35,554 nt of DNA from Candidatus Omnitrophota bacterium (GTDB lineage Bacteria; Omnitrophota; Gorgyraeia; Gygaellales; Profunditerraquicolaceae): assembly GCA_028716245.1 (NCBI GenBank), contig JAQUQW010000001.1:613925-649478 (forward strand), given 5' to 3'. Position 1 is the stretch's first letter. Each line of letters starts with the position of its first letter. The translations under genes and the position numbers were made by a program. Of the stretch, positions 7,892 through 15,059 are shown piece after piece. The notes below the pieces were generated by a model. The model saw only the letters and a program-made list of their open reading frames with translations. It had not been told where the DNA came from and ran no database searches.

Positions 7892-8600
7892 CGATACCTC
7901 CGAATCTTCTCTCCCTTTTTTGATACTCCTTAATCGCCTCTTTTAGCTGGCTAATCCCAAAATCCGGCCAGTATTTATGCGAAAAATAAAACTCAGAGTA
8001 AGAAAGCTGCCAAAGTAAAAAATTACTGATGCGCATCTCAAAACTGGTGCGGATTAAAAGATCCGGGTCCGTAAGGTCGGCGGCATAAAAATAACTCCGG
8101 AATCCTTCTTCGTCCAGGCTCTCCGGATCGGCCTTTTTAGCCAATACATCTTTGGCAAATTTTTTGGCAGCATCCACAATTTCCTGCCTGCCTCCATAAT
8201 TCAAAGCCAGGACAACTCTTAAGCCGGTGTTATCCTTGGTTTTCTCCTCAGCTTTTTTAATTTTTACCTGGAGATATTTAGGAACCGGATCAGCGCGTCC
8301 GATAACCACAAAACGCATATTATTCTTAAACAACTCGTTAATTTCTTTGCCCAAAAAACTGTCCAGATAACGCATTAAAACATTTACTTCATTTTTTGGC
8401 CGGCTCCAGTTCTCGGTCGAAAAAGCAAAGAAAGTAACCGTTTCAATACCCAACAAAGGGGCGCCGCGGATAATTTCTTTTACCCGCTGCACACCCTCTC
8501 TATGCCCGGCAGTGCGCGGCAGGCCTCTTTGCTTTGCCCAACGGCCGTTACCGTCCATAATAAAAGCTACATGTTTGGGGATTTCGGGATTATCCGGCAT
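7881..8600 (-). CDS. uppS: Isoprenyl (undecaprenyl) diphosphate synthase
   Basis: This cis-prenyltransferase makes the C55 lipid carrier for peptidoglycan and LPS. The 239 residues include HVAFIMDGNGRWAKQRGLPR (catalytic Asp16), HREGVQRVKE, FAFSTENWSRP and the C-terminal diphosphate-binding box LLIRTSFEMRISNFLLWQ (Arg184, Arg190, Ser192) followed by YSEFYFSHKYWPDF. In the conserved box the usual RTSGE (or RTGGE) reads RTSFE, so the second residue before Glu188 is Phe187 instead of Gly. This is an unusual change close to the diphosphate site. The gene follows the GH57 gene by 1 base and overlaps cdsA by 11 bases. uppS-cdsA-dxr-rseP is a widespread gene order. Confidence 0.95.
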   Translation of the reverse strand: MPDNPEIPKHVAFIMDGNGRWAKQRGLPRTAGHREGVQRVKEIIRGAPLLGIETVTFFAFSTENWSRPKNEVNVLMRYLDSFLGKEINELFKNNMRFVVIGRADPVPKYLQVKIKKAEEKTKDNTGLRVVLALNYGGRQEIVDAAKKFAKDVLAKKADPESLDEEGFRSYFYAADLTDPDLLIRTSFEMRISNFLLWQLSYSEFYFSHKYWPDFGISQLKEAIKEYQKRERRFGGIDVN

Positions 8601-8601
8601 G

Positions 8602-10182
8602 CTACCGATGAAGTTGATAATCTATATTAGGAAAAAGGTTGTCTTTATATTCAACGTCAGAGAGCCAATTCTCATCGATATTATTAGATTTAACATCTTC
8701 GTAGATCCGGTTGAACCTTAAGAGATGGTCTTTAGTACGGCGTATCGCGTAACTGGTGTGCGTTCCGGTTCCCAGAATAAAACCCCAATCGGAACTCTGG
8801 GCCAGAAGCAATTCACGTAAGGCCTGGTTTAATGCGCGGCGCGCTAAACCGCTAGCCCCGGGGAAACTCTTAGCCAATTCGCTCATCCGGCTTGAAGCCA
8901 TGTGTAAGTGGCGGTAAATCCAATCGTTTGTTCCCTGCAACCACATTTCCGAGTATCCTTTATAACCCCAGCTGGAAAGCGACGGGGTGATCACCTGGTT
9001 ACGAGGATTCTGGTCCAGGTATTCAGAAGGAGTGACCATGCGGATCTCCTGCTGGTCACAGGCGACCTTACGGAATAAGAAATCCAGCCACATCGGCCCT
9101 TCATACCACCAATGCCCAAAAAGTTCGGCATCATAAGGAGAGATTATAATCGGCGGCTTGCCCATAAGGTCATTAAGATAACCTGCCTGCTTCTGGCGGT
9201 TAAACATAAAATTACCCGCGTGTTCTGCCGCCTTGCCCCTTGCCCATTCCGGCACATATGGCTCTTTATGATTTCCGGTACCGGTAATCCGGTAATATTT
9301 AATTCCCGTGTTAATGCGCACTCCGTCGGGATGAATATAAGGCTTGATATAATCAAACTCCAGGTCAAAGCCGACATCCCGGTAAAATTCCCGGTAATTA
9401 TAATCACCGGGATAACCCTCGATAGAAGACCAAACCTGTTTTGAAGATTCCAGATCCCGGCCAAATGCGGCCACGCCTGTGCCTTTGCAATAAACCGGAG
9501 CAAAAACCCCGTATTTAGGACGCGGCGTTCCATGCAGCAGGCCGTGCGCATCGGTAAAAAAATAACGGATCCCTGCTTCTTTAAGTATTTCATCATGGCC
9601 AGGGTAAAAACCGCACTCCGGCAGCCAAATCCCCCTGGGCCTCCTGCCAAAGGTGTTTTCATAATGATTAGCTGCCACCTTGACCTGGGCGCGCACCGAA
9701 TCCCGGCAGACATCCATCAGCGGAAAAAATCCATGCGTGGCCCCGCAGGTAATTATCTCAAGTTTTCCTAAATCCTGAAATTTTTTGAAAGCATGGACCA
9801 GGTTAGAATTATATTTCTGAAAGGTATCGCGGGCATGGGAAAACCGGTTAAAATACATCACTGCCAGGTTCCGGAAATCCGGCTGCCATTTTGTCCTCTC
9901 AATTTCTTTTTGGGACAACTCAATAAGCTTATTGATGTGCTTGAGATAACGCTCCTGCAGCAAGGAGTCGGCAAGCATAGAGATAAGCGTGGGGCTTAAA
10001 GTCATGGTAATGCGGAAATCTATCCCGTCATTTACCAGGCCCTCAAAAACAGAAATCAGCGGCACATAAGTTTCGGTAATTGCCTCATAGAGCCAATCCT
10101 CCTCGAGGAAATCCTCATGTTCCGGATGGCGCACAAAAGGCAGATGTCCGTGTAAAACTAAACAAAGGTATCCTTTAGTCAT
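8602..10182 (-). CDS. GH57-family 1,4-alpha-glucan branching enzyme
   Basis: A glycoside hydrolase family 57 protein of the branching-enzyme type (with DUF1957 C-terminal domain), which introduces alpha-1,6 branches into glycogen. The 526 residues start with the GH57 strand LCLVLHGHLPFVRHPE. The catalytic nucleophile is expected at Glu189 in GIWLPECGF and the acid/base at Asp351 in SPYDAELFGHWWYEGP, which match the characterised archaeal and Thermus GH57 branching enzymes. A helical C-terminal domain follows (SSWGYKGYSEMWLQG, then QSSDWGFILGTGTHTSYA). The gene begins 5 bases after the DUF4912 stop. The two form a pair at the head of a housekeeping operon, which suggests storage-glucan synthesis. 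Confidence 0.9.
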   Translation of the reverse strand: MTKGYLCLVLHGHLPFVRHPEHEDFLEEDWLYEAITETYVPLISVFEGLVNDGIDFRITMTLSPTLISMLADSLLQERYLKHINKLIELSQKEIERTKWQPDFRNLAVMYFNRFSHARDTFQKYNSNLVHAFKKFQDLGKLEIITCGATHGFFPLMDVCRDSVRAQVKVAANHYENTFGRRPRGIWLPECGFYPGHDEILKEAGIRYFFTDAHGLLHGTPRPKYGVFAPVYCKGTGVAAFGRDLESSKQVWSSIEGYPGDYNYREFYRDVGFDLEFDYIKPYIHPDGVRINTGIKYYRITGTGNHKEPYVPEWARGKAAEHAGNFMFNRQKQAGYLNDLMGKPPIIISPYDAELFGHWWYEGPMWLDFLFRKVACDQQEIRMVTPSEYLDQNPRNQVITPSLSSWGYKGYSEMWLQGTNDWIYRHLHMASSRMSELAKSFPGASGLARRALNQALRELLLAQSSDWGFILGTGTHTSYAIRRTKDHLLRFNRIYEDVKSNNIDENWLSDVEYKDNLFPNIDYQLHR

Positions 10183-10187
10183 ATCTT

Positions 10188-11159
10188 TTACTTGGTTTCT
10201 CGAGTTACGATTGGGGTAATAGCGCGCTCTTCTAATTGATCCGCGGAGGTTGCTTTAACCGGGATTACCTGTTTTCCGTCGGGTAAATAATAACGCAAGG
10301 TAAATGTGCCATCCGGCCTTAATTTAATCGGCGCTCCCTGCACCGTTACTTTAGCATCAGGTTCAGTTGCTCCGTAAACAATTAATTCACAATCAACCTT
10401 TAACCAAAAGCTTCTTTCTTTTATCTCTTTTTTTACCGGGCTTGAGGATACCCCCGAACTAAACAGCCCCTGTTTTATGCGTTCCTGCCAGGCGCCGCCT
10501 ACCGGAGAGCTCCTGCCTAAACCAAAGCCCATTCCATAAAGCCGGGCAAACAGATCATCGGGAATCATCCATTCTTCGTCAGTAACCCAGGATGGCCCAT
10601 CTAAAGGAGTTTGCACAACATTTGAACGTAAAATAGTAATGAATCTGCCATCGGCTAACATTAATCCCAAATCCACGCACCAACAACGGCCGGGGCCGGC
10701 GGTATCGATATACCAGCTGTTGGCAAAATCATTGATTGTAATATCAAAAAAACGATTGGCATTAGAGCCGTTAAATATTACGCTAGTGACATCATAAACC
10801 CTTAAAACTTTCCTGGCCCGGTGAAATTCATCCCCTAATTTGGCTTTTAGCCCTTCAATAGTCTGGGCCCTTAGTTCCCAATATGTATGCAGCCAATGCG
10901 GATCGCGTACCTGTAAAACAATTTTATCCTGATCATAAAAAGCAGGCAGCTCCTGCGGCATGGTGCGCACAAAAGAAATATTCTCCGCATGCGAGAATTT
11001 TGTATTCGCTATGGCCGTCTCTTGAAAGCTTAAAGTATCGGTATTCGGCTGGCTAGAAACTTTTGCGGGTTTTGCTTTCTTCTTTAGATTTAACTTGGAA
11101 TTTGTTTTAGAAATTGCCTTCCTCAATAATTCCCTGGATTTCTTCAAGATCTTCTTCAT
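10188..11159 (-). CDS. DUF4912 domain protein, glycogen-associated
   Basis: A 323-residue protein of the DUF4912 family, of no proven biochemical role. The N-terminus is very basic and low in complexity (MKKILKKSRELLRKAISKTNSK). The domain core follows: KIVLQVRDPHWLHTYWEL, WYIDTAGPGRCWCVDLGL, TPLDGPSWVTDEEWMIPDD and a Gly/Ser-rich linker. The last ~65 residues form a beta-rich segment (WLKVDCELIVYGATEPDAKVTVQG) resembling a small Ig-like or carbohydrate-associated fold. The frame extends 10 codons further upstream through the repeat. ATG at 11159 is preferred because AAGGAGG lies 7 bases before it. It directly precedes the GH57 branching enzyme, so a role in glucan binding or in controlling the enzyme is inferred. 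Confidence 0.82.
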   Translation of the reverse strand: MKKILKKSRELLRKAISKTNSKLNLKKKAKPAKVSSQPNTDTLSFQETAIANTKFSHAENISFVRTMPQELPAFYDQDKIVLQVRDPHWLHTYWELRAQTIEGLKAKLGDEFHRARKVLRVYDVTSVIFNGSNANRFFDITINDFANSWYIDTAGPGRCWCVDLGLMLADGRFITILRSNVVQTPLDGPSWVTDEEWMIPDDLFARLYGMGFGLGRSSPVGGAWQERIKQGLFSSGVSSSPVKKEIKERSFWLKVDCELIVYGATEPDAKVTVQGAPIKLRPDGTFTLRYYLPDGKQVIPVKATSADQLEERAITPIVTRETK

Positions 11160-11233
11160 TCTCCTGCCTCCTTGCCCACAAGGGCACACCCGCGTAATTC
11201 CTTATAAACGCGGGGTGTTGGCCACAAGGCCAT
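11156..11233 (-). CDS. Possible 25-codon leader ORF across tandem repeats B and C
   Basis: ATG at 11233 (inside copy C) opens a 25-codon frame running through copy B. It ends in TGA at 11158-11156, overlapping the DUF4912 start as ATGA. The product would include KELRGCALVGKE, nearly the same segment as the IspG tail (KELRGCALLGKE), because both come from the same repeat frame. The ribosome site is weak (AGGCGGG very near the ATG). It may be translated as a coupling leader or be only a chance reading of the repeat. Confidence 0.2.
   Translation of the reverse strand: MALWPTPRVYKELRGCALVGKEAGE
11168..11217 (-). repeat. Dispersed two-hairpin repeat, copy B
   Basis: Full copy. Hairpin 1 is GCCC 11174-11177, loop ACAA, GGGC 11182-11185. 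Hairpin 2 is CCCGCGT 11189-11195 paired with ACGCGGG 11208-11214 around a 12-base loop containing TTATAA. The closing pair of hairpin 2 is T-A here and C-G in copies D and E, a compensatory change supporting a real stem. On the minus strand the repeat ends in AAGGAG, the ribosome site of the DUF4912 gene. Confidence 0.92.
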
Positions 11234-11263
11234 ACCCGCCTAATACCTTATAAGCGCGGGGTG
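11218..11263 (-). repeat. Dispersed two-hairpin repeat, copy C (tandem with B)
   Basis: Hairpin 1 is GGCC 11220-11223, loop ACAA, GGCC 11228-11231. Compared with GCCC/GGGC in the other copies, one pair has flipped from C-G to G-C with both sides changed. The hairpin 2 arms are CCCGC (11235-11239) and GCGGG within 11254-11260, with the innermost pairs lost. It lacks the AAGGAG end and has no gene start of its own. It begins right after the intrinsic terminator of the upstream unit. Confidence 0.85.
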
Positions 11264-11270
11264 TTCCAAT

Positions 11271-11292
11271 AAAAAAAGGGATCTCTCCCCTT
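11271..11292 (-). terminator. Intrinsic (rho-independent) terminator after the ompA-like unit
   Basis: On the minus strand AAGGGGA (11292-11286) pairs with TCCCTTT (11281-11275) across a GAGA tetraloop of the GNRA class, with one G-T wobble. Four further T residues and ATT follow. It lies 38 bases past the stop of the coiled-coil lipoprotein gene. It should end the transcript started at the promoter at 12448-12476 and isolate it from the DUF4912 operon. Confidence 0.82.
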
Positions 11293-11329
11293 ATCAAAAT
11301 CCTTAGTGCGCTCTCCTGCCTCCTCAACC

Positions 11330-11725
11330 TCATTTTCTAGGTTTCTTGGCGCCTGTTGCCGTTTCCTTTGAACTTTCTTCCAAAGTTTCTTTAAGCTTGG
11401 TTACTTTTTCCAGCTCTTCCTTTAAACTCTGATTAACCAACTGATCCTGAAGCAAAACCTTCTTTGTCGCCTCAAGAGCATCTTTTAACTCCTGCGCCTC
11501 TTTTTCCTTTGCCTTGGCCTTTTCTTCTAAAGCGGATTTATCCTGGGAAAACTTGCTCATCTTCTCTTCCAGGACGAGCCGGGCAGCCATCTCTTTATCA
11601 TGAGCAGCTTTCTGGCGCATCGCGCTGCTGCAGGAACTAAGGGTGCCGAAAAAAAATACCATGGATAATACCGCTAAAATTATTACGATACGATTTTTCA
11701 AAGCTTCATCCATCTTAAGATCCAT
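11330..11725 (-). CDS. Small coiled-coil lipoprotein, unknown function
   Basis: A 131-residue protein not recognised as a named family. A hydrophobic N-terminal segment (about 12-28) ends in a lipobox-like LSSC with Cys32, which suggests an outer- or inner-membrane lipoprotein. Residues ~35-118 are almost pure charged heptad-like sequence (EEKMSKFSQDKSALEEKAKAK), a predicted long coiled coil. The C-terminal tail is basic (GAKKPRK). M1 is kept as the start, although no clear ribosome site is seen; Met5 is an alternative. It is co-transcribed with the OmpA-like lipoprotein gene 2 bases upstream and is followed by the terminator, so the two may act together as an envelope-peptidoglycan spacer. 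This is inferred from layout alone. Confidence 0.72.
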   Translation of the reverse strand: MDLKMDEALKNRIVIILAVLSMVFFFGTLSSCSSAMRQKAAHDKEMAARLVLEEKMSKFSQDKSALEEKAKAKEKEAQELKDALEATKKVLLQDQLVNQSLKEELEKVTKLKETLEESSKETATGAKKPRK

Positions 11726-11727
11726 AC

Positions 11728-12378
11728 TTATTTAAGATTCTCCTGGGGTTCTTTCAATTCAGGGGAACTGGAAGACTCACCTTTAACTTTGGTAACATTG
11801 GGCAGTATGACTATCTCTACTCTGCGGTTCTGTTTACGCCCATCTTTAGTCTCATTAGAAGCAACCGGACGGTATTCTCCATATCCGATCGCGGATAAGC
11901 GCTCAGGAGATATACCCTGGTCCTTATCCAAATAATGCAAAACACTTAAGGCCCGGGCACTAGAAAGCTCCCAGTTTGATTTCCAACCGGAATGCTTAAT
12001 CGGCGCGTTATCCGTATGGCCTTCGATGCCCACATTGAACTGGCGCATATTATCTTTTAATACCGAAGATACCTTATCTAACAAAGGATAAGCTTCAGAC
12101 CTAATCTTGGCTTTCCCGGAGTCAAAGAGAAGGTCGCCGACTACGGTAATGACCAATCCTTTTTCCATCATCTGAAGTTTTATCTGTTTGTCATTTATCT
12201 CCCGGCTAAGCTTTTGCTCCAACAGGCTCTTTGAGCGGGAAAGTTCATCCAGCTGGCTGCTTAATTCTTCAATTTTTTGAACATCAGAACGCCTGCCTTT
12301 TTGAAAAATAAAAGTACAACCGGTTAAACTGAAACTTATAAATAGAACTAATGCGATTTTTAAAAAATTATTTTTCAT
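11728..12378 (-). CDS. OmpA/MotB-family peptidoglycan-binding lipoprotein
   Basis: A 216-residue envelope protein. It has a signal peptide with lipobox LTGC (Cys21) and then a coiled coil at ~32-70 (EELSSQLDELSRSKSLLEQK). The OmpA-like domain runs from ~75 to 195: VGDLLFDSGKAKIRSEAYPLL, GIEGHTDNAPIKHSGWKSN, WELSSARALSVLHYL, GYGEYRPVASNETKDGRKQNRRVEIVI. The NWELS...R and NRRVEI elements bind meso-diaminopimelate in peptidoglycan. The domain sequence is of the MotB/OmpA kind, with a lipid anchor as in Pal. No Tol genes are in view, so it is not called Pal. ATG at 12378 has AAGGAG 6-8 bases upstream and about 60 bases of leader after the promoter. Confidence 0.92.
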   Translation of the reverse strand: MKNNFLKIALVLFISFSLTGCTFIFQKGRRSDVQKIEELSSQLDELSRSKSLLEQKLSREINDKQIKLQMMEKGLVITVVGDLLFDSGKAKIRSEAYPLLDKVSSVLKDNMRQFNVGIEGHTDNAPIKHSGWKSNWELSSARALSVLHYLDKDQGISPERLSAIGYGEYRPVASNETKDGRKQNRRVEIVILPNVTKVKGESSSSPELKEPQENLK

Positions 12379-12447
12379 CTCACTCTCCTTGGCTTTAACT
12401 AGCGGAAGACCAAACCAACTCCCCCAGATTTGTTTTGTTGAAATTTA

Positions 12448-12476
12448 AATATAACATAACCTATTATTATAGTCAA
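12448..12476 (-). promoter_or_regulatory. Sigma70-type promoter for the ompA-like gene
   Basis: On the minus strand, TTGACT (12476-12471) is followed by a 17-base AT-rich spacer and TATATT (12453-12448). Each hexamer has a single mismatch to consensus at ideal spacing. Transcription would start near 12441, giving a leader of about 60 bases with the ribosome site AAGGAG. It lies in the 117-base gap after purA. No convincing intrinsic terminator for purA was seen there. Confidence 0.85.
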
Positions 12477-12495
12477 GTGTTTTATCCTCAACCAC

Positions 12496-13800
<1,305 letters not shown>

Positions 13801-15039
13801 TTACGGGGTCATCGTAAATATCTTATGCGCAATATCCGGATATTTAGCGATAAAGTTCAATTCATCATCAACCAGGGGCTTTTGATTATGCACGTTAGCG
13901 TACCTGACCAGCTCTAATATGCGCGTAGCCTCTGCGTCATCCTTAAAAGCCACCTCTAATTTCTCGTAGACATTACGAAAACCTTTGATCCCGGAATATT
14001 CCCCGGCAGTAATCTTCCTGCCGGTTTCAATGATCTCCGGTTCCCCGCGGCCCAGCTCCTCATAATCATAAAGCTCATAGTTACGCCTGTCCTTCAGGGC
14101 TCCGTCGGCGTGGATCCCGGATTCATGGGCAAAAGCGTTTGCCCCTACCCCCGGCTGATTAATCGGGATGGGAACTCCAAAAGCATAAGAGGCATATTTA
14201 CAAATTTTCCAGGCCATCTTCAAATTTACTCTTTCATCTAATTGATAATCCTGCATCCCCTGGCCGTATTTAATTGCCAAAATAACCGAGACCAAATCCG
14301 CGTTTCCCGCCCGCTCACCCATGCCATTGACGCAGGTGTTAATATAGGAGTCTAGACCCGCATCGCTGGCCGCTTTTGCTCCGGCGATGGAATTGGCAAC
14401 CACCAGACCCAGGTCATTATGGCAATGCACCTCAATGGGCAGCTGCACTGCCTCAGCCAATAATTTTATCCTTTCATAAATGCTAAAAGGCGTATCGCAC
14501 CCCAATGTATCGCAGTAACGAATCCTGGCTGCCCCGGCCTCTTTTGCCTTTAGGGCAAATTCAACCAGATAATCCAAATTTGTGCGCGAGGCATCCTCGG
14601 CATTTACGCCCACGGATTCTGCCCCGGATTTTAGCGACTCAAGCACCGCCTCCTGCATCTCCCGGATTATCGATTGGTGATCGAGTTTGCCTTTGAATTT
14701 ATGCGTAATCATCTGATCACTGGTTGAGATGGAAAGGTTCAGGTATTTTAAATGCGGGACAAGTTTAAAAGCGGTCATTACGTCATCTTTGGTCGCCCGC
14801 AGCCAGCCACTCAACCTGATCCTGGGAAAAGCGCCTAATTTAATCAATTCCAGGTTGGCATTCAGATAATTTGTCTCATGGCGGGTAAGCGGAAACCCGA
14901 ACTCCGACTGAAAAACACCCATCTGGTCCAGGTACCAGTTGATCATGGTTTTCTGGAGTTTTGAAAGGCAAATACGGGAGGTCTGCACTCCATCGCGGTT
15001 GGTTACGTCTAGTAAATAAATGACTGGTTTGTGCGCCAT
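13801..15039 (-). CDS. Homocitrate/Re-citrate synthase-like Claisen condensing enzyme
   Basis: A DRE-TIM metallolyase of the isopropylmalate/homocitrate synthase family, which condenses acetyl-CoA with a 2-oxo acid. The 412 residues begin with a variant of the signature, DVTNRDGVQT (11-20), instead of DTTLRDGEQ. Metal ligands are His205 and His207 in EVHCHNDLGL. NGMGERAGNADL and ESGIHADG are also present. The protein stops after the lyase and a short linker domain, with no LeuA regulatory domain, as in NifV-type enzymes. No nitrogenase or lysine genes are near. DVTNRDGVQ-type members include enzymes proposed as Re-citrate synthases in anaerobes; from memory, this is a plausible alternative but cannot be decided here. 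The signature and neighbours argue against a classic LeuA. Confidence 0.8.
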   Translation of the reverse strand: MAHKPVIYLLDVTNRDGVQTSRICLSKLQKTMINWYLDQMGVFQSEFGFPLTRHETNYLNANLELIKLGAFPRIRLSGWLRATKDDVMTAFKLVPHLKYLNLSISTSDQMITHKFKGKLDHQSIIREMQEAVLESLKSGAESVGVNAEDASRTNLDYLVEFALKAKEAGAARIRYCDTLGCDTPFSIYERIKLLAEAVQLPIEVHCHNDLGLVVANSIAGAKAASDAGLDSYINTCVNGMGERAGNADLVSVILAIKYGQGMQDYQLDERVNLKMAWKICKYASYAFGVPIPINQPGVGANAFAHESGIHADGALKDRRNYELYDYEELGRGEPEIIETGRKITAGEYSGIKGFRNVYEKLEVAFKDDAEATRILELVRYANVHNQKPLVDDELNFIAKYPDIAHKIFTMTP

Positions 15040-15059
15040 ATTTTCACCTCGATTTCCTC

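Larger units (their letters stand above)
11161..11324. repeat. 12-bp direct duplication flanking the tandem repeat block
   Basis: The plus-strand 12-mer CTCCTGCCTCCT occurs at 11161-11172 and again at 11313-11324, bracketing repeat copies B and C and the terminator. It looks like a duplicated ribosome-site region (minus strand AGGAGGCAGGAG), now used by the DUF4912 gene at one end and left stranded after the coiled-coil gene at the other. It could be a scar of insertion or of local duplication. The enclosed 140 bases contain nothing else recognisable. Confidence 0.6.

Noticed and set aside
9144-9713. 189-codon minus-strand ORF inside the GH57 gene
   Set aside because: It lies wholly within the conserved GH57 coding region in another frame and has no family features.
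11160-11189. Longer N-terminus of the DUF4912 protein through the repeat
   Set aside because: The extension (CPCGQGGRR) is repeat sequence, and ATG 11159 has a well-placed ribosome site.
11168-11263. CRISPR-like array (tandem units B and C)
   Set aside because: Only two adjacent diverged units, no spacers between them, and single copies elsewhere in the window.
12471-12494. AAGTG/CACTT inverted repeat after purA as a terminator
   Set aside because: Only five weak pairs with a long loop and no T-run; it overlaps the -35 of the clear promoter.
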